DNA of 5,556 nt, from assembly GCA_029934095.1 (NCBI GenBank), contig JAOZMV010000112.1:1-5556 (forward strand), in the 5' to 3' direction. How positions within the stretch are numbered: position 1 is the stretch's first letter; every line of letters begins with the position of its first letter. Below are positions 1 to 5,509 of this stretch, in pieces. This stretch comes from Desulfuromusa sp. (GTDB lineage Bacteria > Desulfobacterota > Desulfuromonadia > Desulfuromonadales > Geopsychrobacteraceae). Below the pieces are notes generated by a model. The model saw only the letters and a list, made by a program, of their open reading frames with translations. It had not been told where the DNA came from and did no database searches. A program made the position numbers and the translations under genes.

Positions 1-17
1 ATCCTCCAAACGATAAC

Positions 18-37
18 CAGTTGAATTTATTCAACTG
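18..37. repeat. Short inverted repeat at the left edge
   Basis: An 8-bp perfect inverted repeat, CAGTTGAA (18-25) and TTCAACTG (30-37), encloses a 4-nt TTTA loop. Neither strand has a T-run after it, so it is a poor intrinsic terminator. It could be the end of a transcription unit outside the window, or an operator. No gene is seen in 1-63. Confidence 0.3.
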
Positions 38-99
38 TTAACCGGACACTAGTGGGTGTAGGAGAATGGCACTAGTTTAAGTAATTCTGTCGTAAATTC

Positions 100-145
100 G
101 GGACTGTCCCCAGGTGGTAGACTTAGGTTCATCAGGGGCTGTCCC
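100..145. repeat. Pair of GGGAC/GTCCC palindromes
   Basis: GGGAC-T-GTCCC (100-110) is a compact palindrome. A degenerate sibling, GGGGC-T-GTCCC (135-145), follows 24 nt later. GGGAC/GTCCC motifs recur at the other end of the element (434-459), so they frame its interior and resemble the subterminal palindromes of REP-type elements. Confidence 0.45.
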
Positions 146-201
146 GATTTTGCTTTGATGGTGTTTTTGAACTACCCCTCCCGTGTAACGCAGCCGGAAT
201 G

Positions 202-279
202 GAACAGTTGATTTGAGAAAAAGAACGGCAAATGTTTGAAGGCGAAGCCTGAGTTTTTGCCGTTCCTCAAAACAGCTGT
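202..279. repeat. Long nested stem-loop
   Basis: The core stem is ten perfect base pairs, GAACGGCAAA (223-232) with TTTGCCGTTC (256-265). An outer 6-bp stem, TTTGAG (212-217) with CTCAAA (266-271), continues after a five-A bulge at 218-222. Weaker pairing extends through CAGTTG/CAGCTG towards 202 and 279. The loop carries its own small hairpin, AGGC-GAA-GCCT (240-250). Such stacked pairing with bulge and cap suggests a structure that matters as single-stranded DNA or RNA. Confidence 0.55.
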
Positions 280-292
280 GGAATGGAGGGAA

Positions 293-307
293 CCCGCCAA
301 CGGCGGG
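293..307. repeat. GC-rich 6-bp hairpin
   Basis: CCCGCC (293-298) pairs perfectly with GGCGGG (302-307) around a three-base AAC loop. It is part of the hairpin series in the 64-487 element. There is no T-run on either side, so it is not a terminator. Confidence 0.45.
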
Positions 308-332
308 CAAGGAGGTCGGGCACCTTTTTCTG

Positions 333-363
333 CATACTCTTTTGTGGTGTACAAAAGAGTATG
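333..363. repeat. 13-bp perfect stem-loop
   Basis: CATACTCTTTTGT (333-345) and ACAAAAGAGTATG (351-363) are exact reverse complements with a 5-nt loop (346-350). This is the longest uninterrupted stem in the element and the best query for locating further copies. Confidence 0.6.
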
Positions 364-370
364 GCGACGA

Positions 371-388
371 GCGGGGGCGCAACCCCGC
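371..388. repeat. GC-rich hairpin
   Basis: GCGGGG (371-376) pairs with CCCCGC (383-388) around the loop GCGCAA. It lies 7 nt after the 13-bp stem and belongs to the same hairpin series. Confidence 0.4.
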
Positions 389-433
389 GACCTTGTTGCT
401 GGTTTACCTGTTGGGCCAGGAGCGTTTTAGCTA

Positions 434-459
434 GGGACACGTAACAGCGACCATGTCCC
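434..459. repeat. GGGACA/TGTCCC subterminal dyad
   Basis: GGGACA (434-439) pairs with TGTCCC (454-459). The dyad sits just inside the right terminal repeat and mirrors the GGGAC/GTCCC palindromes at 100-145. The string ATGTCCCCAGA (453-463) recurs at 4235-4245. Confidence 0.45.
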
Positions 460-542
460 CAGATAACTATCTTAAACTAGCGCATTCATGATGTAGGGTT
501 AATTGCTGCGGGACAGGAATTCTGATTGGTGGGTAATTTTCA

Positions 543-584
543 AACAACAAGGGCCCAGCCAGAATCGGCTAAGCCCTTGTTGTT
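543..584 (-). terminator. Probable intrinsic terminator of the TAXI-hydrolase-mlaA operon
   Basis: A 12-bp perfect stem, AACAACAAGGGC (543-554) with GCCCTTGTTGTT (573-584), encloses a second 4-bp stem, AGCC/GGCT (557-560 and 567-570), across a 2x2 internal loop. It begins 23 nt beyond the mlaA stop codon. On the minus strand the stem's own 3' side ends in Us but only a short TTT precedes GAAAATT, so the U-tract is weak. Position and strength favour termination of the minus-strand operon; it may also stabilise the 3' end of the mRNA. Confidence 0.7.
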
Positions 585-607
585 AACAAAAGTACGGTAA
601 TAAGAAA

Positions 608-1381
608 TTATTTTTCTACATCAATCTCTCGCTTTGCCGCGTAGAGCATCCGTACAAGCTCATACTCGAAAGGTGATCCAGTGCCATAATAACGGAACGG
701 CTGTCGTTTTCGTTTATCAACCGCTGACACCGCACTGAAAATCAAGCGAACGTCGTTATCCCTCATCCAATCATTCTCAACCTCATCAACAGCGAGATTG
801 AAAGCCACGTAATCAGCCACCAGACCAGTGGTATCACGCAAACTGGAAGGACCGAGGATCGGCAATACCAGATACGGTCCACTGCCGACACCCCAGTGTC
901 CCAGCGTTTGACCAAAATCCTCCGTTTGGCGATGCAGATTCATACTGGTCGCCGGATCCCACAGACCCGCAATACCCACCGTTGAGTTGATAGCAAAGCG
1001 CGCCAGAGTGATACCTGTCTGCTTGAACTTAAACTGCAGAAGATTATTAGTAAAGTTATTGAATTCAAAGATATTATCGACAAAGTTGGAAACCCGCTTC
1101 TCAAAATAGTCGGGCATGATGAATGAGTAAACACCGACGATTGGCAGAAAAACAAACTTGTCGAAGTAGTAGTTAAAACGGTACGTCCCGCGATTAAAGC
1201 CCTCCAGTGGATCATAGATCTCACTAGCTAGTTTGTCATCAGTATGGACAACCTGTTCAATCGTCCGCTCCGGCGGTTGAGTTTCGGCAGTTGTTTTTGG
1301 TAACGTTGAACAACCACTCAACAGTAGAATTCCAAACAAGGTGACCAGTATCAGTATTTTCATTCGAATAGACTTAGTCAT
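608..1381 (-). CDS. mlaA: MlaA (VacJ)-family outer-membrane lipoprotein
   Basis: This is a lipoprotein of the MlaA/VacJ family. In E. coli, MlaA is a ring-shaped protein in the inner leaflet of the outer membrane that removes mislocalised phospholipids from the outer leaflet and passes them to periplasmic MlaC. Using the ATG at 1379-1381 the product is 257 residues, close to the 251 of E. coli MlaA. A lysine-containing, hydrophobic signal peptide ends in a lipobox, LSGC, with the lipidated Cys at residue 24. Family hallmarks follow: DPLEGFNR (57-64), a hydrophobic stretch with helix-rich sequence, FGQTLGHWG (156-164) and GSGPYLVLPILGPSSLRD (166-183). A TTG two codons upstream (1385-1387) also opens the frame but abuts the Shine-Dalgarno sequence, so I prefer the ATG. 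The start lies 2 nt after the hydrolase stop, implying translational coupling. No mlaBCDEF genes are visible. The family call is firm; the exact lipid route here is inferred. Confidence 0.93.
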   Translation of the reverse strand: MTKSIRMKILILVTLFGILLLSGCSTLPKTTAETQPPERTIEQVVHTDDKLASEIYDPLEGFNRGTYRFNYYFDKFVFLPIVGVYSFIMPDYFEKRVSNFVDNIFEFNNFTNNLLQFKFKQTGITLARFAINSTVGIAGLWDPATSMNLHRQTEDFGQTLGHWGVGSGPYLVLPILGPSSLRDTTGLVADYVAFNLAVDEVENDWMRDNDVRLIFSAVSAVDKRKRQPFRYYGTGSPFEYELVRMLYAAKREIDVEK

Positions 1382-1383
1382 GA

Positions 1384-2673
1384 TCAACCCTCCTGTCCGT
1401 CAAAGAAGTTAACAATAAAACGGACTACGTCGGGATGGTTCATGTTGCCGCAATGCCCCCCCGTTGGATAGACCTGGGCTCGATCACCGAAAACCCCATG
1501 CAGGTAATCAACCTCACCGGGTTGCATAATGATGTCGTCCTGATTGTGCAGCAAGCCAATCTTGCTGCTACTGCGGAGATAGCCTTCGATATGCTTCAGG
1601 CTGAGCTGATCGATCAGTTCCTGTTGAGTCAGACCTGGATCCTTGGCATGGAAGTAGGGATAGAAATAATCACGAAAATAGTCGGTAAAACCGGTCCGGA
1701 CACCAACCTTCAGATAGGGTTCCAGAGAGGTTGAATTACTCATCACAACATTTTTCGGGGTAATGTAGCCACCACCACGCATGACATCGGCAGTGAACAT
1801 CATGCTAGCAGAGCTCGTCGCAAAGGAGAGTCCGACCAGCGCCGCCAGGAAGTCTTCCCGGGGTGGACGACGCTTATAAGCCTTATAGATGAAGTCTCCA
1901 CTTAAGTCAAAATAGCCCATCTGCTCATAGAGGCTGGAGAGACTTTTGATCAGATCCTGGTACCAGACGTCAAAGTTGTCCATTCCGCCAGGAATATTAT
2001 TGGCCACCAACTTATCGAGTCGCTCCACCGAATTGTATAGATTGGCTGGAGGATTGATCAACAACACTTTCTTGAAGTTGAAGACCTGTCTCTCCTCGTC
2101 AAGCAGTGACACGTAGGCAGACTGAATCCCACCAAGACTGTAACCGGTCAGATAGTAGTCGGTCACCTTAATCTTGCTTTTCACTTTATCCAGGGCAACT
2201 TCCATAACCCGGTAGATATCTTTGGCATCATCAATAAGATAACCTGGAACCATGGTCTCTGATGCATTGATGATGAAGCTCGGATAAGTGGGTGAAGAGA
2301 CCGACAGCACATGGAAACCGGCCTGATAGAGCGCCTTTTGCATATTGATCATCTTCGGTGAATTGTAACGAGCCCCGGTGCCCGCAATGATAAAAACCAG
2401 CGGGGCCTCTTTCTTCTGATAAACCAGAGAGCATTCCAAGCCCTGATCATACCAGAAAACCTTGGGAGTTTTGCGGTCGGGGAATGGGTGGATCCGGAAA
2501 ACCTTAGTTGGCACCTGCTTGGGTAAATCCGCATCATAAACCGCTGGAACTTCCATAACGGTAGCTTCATAGGGATTAACGTACGGAAAAAAGTACGGTT
2601 TTTCCGCAACCGCCGGACCGACCAGCATACACATAATGAAAATGGCTAGGGCCAGCAAAAACATTTTTCGCAT
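1384..2673 (-). CDS. Secreted alpha/beta-fold serine hydrolase (lipase/esterase-like)
   Basis: The 429-residue product starts with a classic Sec signal peptide: a basic MRK, a hydrophobic core to about residue 19, and a likely cleavage after AVA at 23. It is therefore expected in the periplasm. The body has alpha/beta-hydrolase landmarks in order: a strand plus possible oxyanion region, PLVFIIAGTGA (91-101); the nucleophile elbow GYSLGG (177-182) with Ser179; a candidate acid at Asp379 or Asp380 in HNQDD; and a candidate catalytic His407 in GGHCGN. The region around 210-345 between elbow and acid is long and probably contains a lid or cap. Substrate cannot be read from sequence; a carboxyl-ester such as a lipid is the obvious candidate given the gene directly downstream, an MlaA lipoprotein 2 nt away. 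The start is supported by AGGAGG 5 nt upstream (2679-2684). No specific gene name is recognised. Frames on the other strand and register here are shadows. Confidence 0.85.
   Translation of the reverse strand: MRKMFLLALAIFIMCMLVGPAVAEKPYFFPYVNPYEATVMEVPAVYDADLPKQVPTKVFRIHPFPDRKTPKVFWYDQGLECSLVYQKKEAPLVFIIAGTGARYNSPKMINMQKALYQAGFHVLSVSSPTYPSFIINASETMVPGYLIDDAKDIYRVMEVALDKVKSKIKVTDYYLTGYSLGGIQSAYVSLLDEERQVFNFKKVLLINPPANLYNSVERLDKLVANNIPGGMDNFDVWYQDLIKSLSSLYEQMGYFDLSGDFIYKAYKRRPPREDFLAALVGLSFATSSASMMFTADVMRGGGYITPKNVVMSNSTSLEPYLKVGVRTGFTDYFRDYFYPYFHAKDPGLTQQELIDQLSLKHIEGYLRSSSKIGLLHNQDDIIMQPGEVDYLHGVFGDRAQVYPTGGHCGNMNHPDVVRFIVNFFDGQEG
1388..1394 (-). promoter_or_regulatory. Ribosome binding site deciding the mlaA start
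   Basis: AGGAGGG on the minus strand lies inside the last codons of the upstream hydrolase gene. The distance from AGGAGG to the ATG at 1381 is 7 nt, which is ideal; to the TTG at 1387 it is 1 nt, which is too short. This fixes the ATG as start and ties mlaA translation to ribosomes finishing the hydrolase. Confidence 0.75.
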
Positions 2674-2739
2674 TATTTCCTCCTGTTTTTTATGACATTA
2701 AACCCGTTAGAGGCTCGAATATATCGTCTGTGTAAATTG

Positions 2740-3726
2740 TTACTGGATAATACCAGCTTCCCGGAAGTAACGTGCTGCACCCGAATGCAAGGGGACAATA
2801 ACATCCTGGGGCATCTCCATCCGGATCAATTGGGCAAATGCCGGATGTTGCATCCGGAACAACTCGAAGTTATCCATCACCTGCTTGACCACCCGGTAAA
2901 CAGTCTCTTCGTCCATTTCTGCACGAGTGAAGAGAATTGACTTGATGCCAACGGTTGGAATTGCCCCCTTATTCTCCAACTTGTCGTAATACTGCGTGTC
3001 AATCGTATCTGCTGAGAGGTATGGACGGCTTGCCGCCAGGCCATCAATAAAGGTCTGATCAAATGGGACAATATGGACCTTTCGATCGCCCTCTGTCGCT
3101 TCCATAACCGAAAGGTTGGGATGACCAACCGTATAAAAATAGGCATCAATAGCATCGGCCTGAAGTTTCTCTGATGCTTCGTAGGTAGGATAATTAAACA
3201 GTTCAAGATCCGTCTCCGGATCTATTCCCAGTCTTTCCAGGACAACTGCTGATGTTTCCTCATCACTGGATCCGACAACACCGATATTGACCCGTTTTCC
3301 TTTCAGATCCTTGGCGATATTGATCTCCGCATCCATAGCAGCAATAATGGTGAGATCCTCAACATATAGTCCCAGGACGGCACGCAAGTTCGTTTTCTGC
3401 TGACCGTCAAAGTTCTCGATGCCATTCGAGGCAAAGTACAGGAAATTAGCTTGGGAAATCCCGAAATCAACGCCACCCGCGAGGACAGTATCAATATTTT
3501 CAAGCGACCCATGCGACGCCTGATTGGCCATCCAACCGCCAAACTCCTGACGTTTCTTGTTGAACATCTTAGCGACTGCGCCGCCTGCGCTGTAATAAAC
3601 ACCGTTGATGCCACCAGTTGTAATGGTTGTCATCGGCTCGGTGGCCATAGAGGTGGCAGGCAGAGTGTAAATCAGCAACAAAGCAAGGAAAGTACTGCAG
3701 ACTACCCGAGTCAAAACAGATTTCAT
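2740..3726 (-). CDS. TAXI-family TRAP transporter solute-binding protein
   Basis: The 328-residue product is a periplasmic substrate-binding protein of the TAXI family, which normally delivers ligand to a fused DctQM-type TRAP permease driven by an ion gradient. A signal peptide covers about residues 1-28, with likely cleavage after SMA. The mature N-terminus has the TAXI pattern TTGGINGVYYSAGGA (36-50). Further family-like segments are DFGISQANF (87-95), LKGKRVNIGVVGSSDEETS (141-159), DAIDAYFYTVGHP (191-203) and the C-terminal VPLHSGAARYFRE (311-323). Length is normal. The start has an AAAGGAG ribosome binding site 7 nt upstream (3734-3740). Known TAXI ligands include dicarboxylates and glutamate, but the ligand here cannot be assigned. 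No permease gene lies on either side within the window, so it is an orphan binding protein, or uses a distant permease, or has a role linked to the hydrolase and MlaA genes that follow after 66 nt with no terminator between. Confidence 0.93.
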   Translation of the reverse strand: MKSVLTRVVCSTFLALLLIYTLPATSMATEPMTTITTGGINGVYYSAGGAVAKMFNKKRQEFGGWMANQASHGSLENIDTVLAGGVDFGISQANFLYFASNGIENFDGQQKTNLRAVLGLYVEDLTIIAAMDAEINIAKDLKGKRVNIGVVGSSDEETSAVVLERLGIDPETDLELFNYPTYEASEKLQADAIDAYFYTVGHPNLSVMEATEGDRKVHIVPFDQTFIDGLAASRPYLSADTIDTQYYDKLENKGAIPTVGIKSILFTRAEMDEETVYRVVKQVMDNFELFRMQHPAFAQLIRMEMPQDVIVPLHSGAARYFREAGIIQ

Positions 3727-3780
3727 GGTTGATCTCCTTTGAAAATTTAATAAACAGTAAAACGGTATCTACAAGGATAA

Positions 3781-3812
3781 GGATATCTCTTTTTTAACCA
3801 ATGTCGATATCC
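3781..3812. promoter_or_regulatory. GGATATC-N18-GATATCC dyad upstream of the TAXI gene
   Basis: Two 7-bp arms, GGATATC (3781-3787) and GATATCC (3806-3812), are exact inverted copies 18 nt apart, each containing the palindrome GATATC. The dyad lies 55-86 nt upstream of the TAXI start codon, downstream of the candidate promoter at 3846-3873. It could be an operator or a leader hairpin. A weaker alternative promoter (minus-strand TTGGTT, 16 nt, TATCCT) overlaps it. Confidence 0.35.
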
Positions 3813-3845
3813 TCTCCAGATTTTTTCTCAATTTCTGGTGGTTGG

Positions 3846-3873
3846 GTTATAAATTGAAAGTGATGGTGCTCAA
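3846..3873 (-). promoter_or_regulatory. Candidate sigma70 promoter for the TAXI-hydrolase-mlaA operon
   Basis: On the minus strand, TTGAGC (3868-3873; 4 of 6 consensus positions) and TATAAC (3846-3851; 5 of 6) are separated by 16 nt. This would give a leader of roughly 110 nt. The -35 box overlaps a stem-loop (3865-3888). The call rests on box matching alone. Confidence 0.4.
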
Positions 3874-3888
3874 AAGAGTTGAGACACC
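3865..3888. repeat. 9-bp dyad overlapping the candidate -35 box
   Basis: GGTGCTCAA (3865-3873) pairs with TTGAG-a-CACC (3879-3888), with one bulged A and a 5-nt loop AAGAG. It has no T-run on either side. Its overlap with the candidate -35 element makes a regulator site possible. Confidence 0.35.
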
Positions 3889-4234
3889 TAATCTTGATGA
3901 AACATCTATTTAAAATAATTTAAATTTCGATCATGAAAGAGATGACGAGGCTGATTTGTAAGCCCAGATCGCACCCAATTTTGTAAGATACCTTAACTGT
4001 AAGTACCGTGTCTAGCTGGTCGTTGAAAAACCAACCAAAGACCGGCCCTTCTCACCTGAGACAATCCACATATGAGAGACCAAGAGGGGTAAATAAACAG
4101 GCAATAGCCGTACTTTAATCATCACGGAGGATTAAATAAGCGCTCACATTAAAACCATAGTGCCGATACTAGAACTATAGTTTCAACAAAACATCTTTTA
4201 GTTTACTAAGTTATTTTACAGGTTCATATCATGA

Positions 4235-4245
4235 ATGTCCCCAGA
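4235..4245. repeat. 11-nt echo of the left-hand repeat element
   Basis: ATGTCCCCAGA here is identical to 453-463, just inside the right end of the 64-487 element, and is followed by a similar AT-rich tail. It may be a relic of a second copy or a chance match. Confidence 0.3.
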
Positions 4246-4282
4246 ATTAAGATTCAATTTAGAACAACTCAATAGAAGTCAA

Positions 4283-4381
4283 TTACAACTTAGATAATAC
4301 AAGGTCGATATCTTCTAAAAAGATGTCGTAGTATTCTGCCCCCGAGAACAGAATGTCTTCCTGTAAAGTTTGGCCCCACTT
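4283..4381 (-). other. Coding-like in-frame extension after the nucleotidyltransferase TAG
   Basis: After the TAG at 4382-4384 the same frame continues for 32 sense codons (4286-4381) and ends at a TAA (4283-4285). The translation begins KWGQTLQEDILFSGAEYYD and continues with acidic and aliphatic residues to end in DLVLSKL. It looks like ordinary protein sequence, with an amphipathic pattern, rather than random AT-rich spacer. It may be the original C-terminus cut off by a nonsense mutation, or read through at the amber codon. A frame of this length has a fair chance of arising at random. Confidence 0.4.
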
Positions 4382-5443
4382 CTAGATGGTTAGCACATCC
4401 TTCGCTTCTGGGATCGAGAGACCATGTCGCTGCATGATGGCATATCCTTTCAGGATTTTTTCTTGCCAAGTTTTCCCTTTCTCGCCTACTCGCTTCCACG
4501 CAAGTTGAAGATCAGCAGGTCTTTCCTCAAACAGGAAGCGGATCAATAGTGAAGCCTGCTTGTAGTCCTTGTTGGCCTTTACCTGCTCACTTGCCGGTCG
4601 CTCCTGTGCCACAATCAACTTATGCAGGGCATATCGCGCCGGATCTGGGACATTGATCAATACTCCGCTGCTGGTACCAACAAAGGCTGCCTGAATCGGA
4701 TCTTCTATCAGGTAGTTCAAATAGCGTAGCGCTTGAGCTGCGGCGTTAAAGTTTGAGACCTGCACCGACTTATAGTCTTCTTTGCGGCTCTTAGACGGGG
4801 TAAGAATGTCGACCCGCAAAGAACTCTTTCTGACTTTATAGGAGGTAGAAATGGCTTTACGGTCGAATTCGGGGACAGGGAAAAACCCCATTTTCAGCCG
4901 ATCGAGAGTGTCGGGGATATCAGTTTTCGGCAGATCGGGCAATACCAGGCTAAGATCACGATCAAAGGCCACATCGATATCTTGAGTCTGCATACCAGCT
5001 CGATTCCACTGTACACCGAGAATGTTTCCATATGTGGCAAAGGCTTGAGTTCCTACCAGAACGGCTCCCATGCGGAAAATAGCAGTATCGGCAAAGGATT
5101 TTAAAACTCGATAGTGGGCATGAGAAGCGAAAATACCCCCGCCTGCTCGAACCTGGGCGCAGAGCATATCAATCCGTTGCAGGTCTGTTTGGTAGTCCAA
5201 CTTTTCTTGCTGGAATGCCTCCCTCAGTTGTTGAAGAACGGGAGAATCTCTACCAAGATAAATCTGCTCACGAGCTCCACCGGGGGCATATCTCTGGAAA
5301 TAAAGGTATGTCTCGCCCTTTACTTTTTTAGTGGAAAAACTTCCAGGCAGACTGCCGATAGATCTCTGGGCTTCAAGGGAAATGAGCTGGCTCAATAGCT
5401 CAGCATAGAGGGTTTGGGTTTCGAGTGGAATACTTCTATACAT
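4382..5443 (-). CDS. GSU2403-type nucleotidyltransferase-fold protein
   Basis: The 353-residue product has the core of a polymerase-beta-like nucleotidyltransferase: GAVLVGTQAF (126-135) supplies the glycine-rich helix start, DIDVAFD (155-161) the two metal-binding aspartates Asp155 and Asp157, and LRVDILTP (209-216) a likely third acidic residue, Asp212. A later segment, ARYALHKLIVAQERP (269-283) and NKDYKQASLL (291-300), resembles the Lys-rich C-terminal part of AbiEii/MNT-type enzymes. The overall sequence fits the family typified by Geobacter sulfurreducens GSU2403. Such enzymes transfer nucleotides to a protein or RNA acceptor, but the target of this family is not known to me, and a toxin or defence role is inference. 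The N-terminal 100 residues are helical and charged. The ATG has GGGAG 5 nt upstream (5449-5453). The promoter and an inverted repeat precede it directly. The gene seems to stand alone, though a partner could lie beyond 5556. The frame continues past its TAG (see 4283-4381). Confidence 0.85.
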   Translation of the reverse strand: MYRSIPLETQTLYAELLSQLISLEAQRSIGSLPGSFSTKKVKGETYLYFQRYAPGGAREQIYLGRDSPVLQQLREAFQQEKLDYQTDLQRIDMLCAQVRAGGGIFASHAHYRVLKSFADTAIFRMGAVLVGTQAFATYGNILGVQWNRAGMQTQDIDVAFDRDLSLVLPDLPKTDIPDTLDRLKMGFFPVPEFDRKAISTSYKVRKSSLRVDILTPSKSRKEDYKSVQVSNFNAAAQALRYLNYLIEDPIQAAFVGTSSGVLINVPDPARYALHKLIVAQERPASEQVKANKDYKQASLLIRFLFEERPADLQLAWKRVGEKGKTWQEKILKGYAIMQRHGLSIPEAKDVLTI

Positions 5444-5452
5444 AAGATCTCC

Positions 5453-5490
5453 CGGTTATACTCCGAGTAGGCTTATGCAGAGTATAACCG
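5453..5490. promoter_or_regulatory. Probable operator: 11-bp inverted repeat over the nucleotidyltransferase promoter
   Basis: CGGTTATACTC (5453-5463) and GAGTATAACCG (5480-5490) are perfect inverted copies with a 16-nt spacer. One arm contains the -10 box; the other abuts the Shine-Dalgarno sequence. A protein dimer bound here would block both RNA polymerase and initiation. The alternative is a leader hairpin, but the upstream arm would lie mostly before the transcription start, which favours a DNA-binding site. Confidence 0.6.
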
Positions 5491-5509
5491 AGACGATCAA
5501 GCTTGTCTA
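5481..5509 (-). promoter_or_regulatory. Sigma70-type promoter of the nucleotidyltransferase gene
   Basis: On the minus strand, TAGACA (5504-5509; 5 of 6 consensus positions) and TATACT (5481-5486; 5 of 6) are separated by exactly 17 nt. The predicted start site near 5473 gives a leader of about 30 nt to the ATG at 5443. The palindrome CAAGCTTG (5498-5505) overlaps the -35 box. Confidence 0.65.

Larger units (their letters stand above)
64..487. repeat. Non-autonomous hairpin-rich element with terminal inverted repeats (MITE- or REP-like)
   Basis: The ends are imperfect terminal inverted repeats. The left is GAATG-gca-CTAGTTTAAG (64-81). The right, read on the minus strand, is GAATG-cg-CTAGTTTAAG (471-487), so the 10-bp inner block is perfect and the 5-bp outer block is also conserved. 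Between them lie at least five separate stem-loops, listed individually below. The direct repeat TGTAGG occurs on both outer sides (57-62 and 492-497). It might be a target duplication but is not tightly abutted, so I do not rely on it. Open frames inside (for example 77-382 minus, 172-354 minus, 236-430 plus) are Arg/Pro-rich, lack ribosome binding sites and run straight through the hairpins, so I treat them as non-coding. There is no transposase, so movement would need enzymes in trans. Alternatives are a REP/BIME cluster, or a structured RNA made from either strand. Confidence 0.6.
3727..4282. other. AT-rich gene-free stretch with scattered dyads
   Basis: I see no credible gene here. Possible starts such as ATG at 3933 or 4074 (plus) open only 17 and 6 codons. 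A GGAGG at 4126-4130 has no start codon at a useful distance. Small dyads include TTTAATC/GATTAAA (4114-4120 and 4130-4136) and the self-palindrome AACTATAGTT (4173-4182). The part nearest 3727 is the leader and promoter zone of the TAXI operon. The rest may be decayed sequence between two unrelated transcription units. Confidence 0.5.

Noticed and set aside
77..430. Overlapping open frames on both strands (77-382 minus, 172-354 minus, 236-430 plus)
   Set aside because: They span perfect hairpins, have odd Arg/Pro-rich composition, no ribosome binding sites and no recognisable domains; the repeat structure explains the absence of stops.
64..487. CRISPR array or integron attC array
   Set aside because: The hairpins are all different in sequence and spacing; there is no repeated unit with unique spacers and no cassette-like genes.
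57..497. TGTAGG direct repeats as a target-site duplication of the element
   Set aside because: Only six bases, and they are 1 nt and 4 nt away from the two ends rather than abutting them, so chance is a fair explanation.
1435..1734. Plus-strand open frame of 99 codons
   Set aside because: It lies wholly opposite the alpha/beta hydrolase gene, which has a signal peptide, catalytic motifs and a good ribosome binding site.
3933..3986. Plus-strand mini-ORF of 17 codons in the gene-free stretch
   Set aside because: It has no ribosome binding site, is very short and has no recognisable sequence.
4290..4499. Minus-strand 69-codon frame overlapping the end of the nucleotidyltransferase
   Set aside because: It is an out-of-register shadow with Arg/His-rich composition; the in-frame extension at 4283-4381 is the more protein-like reading.
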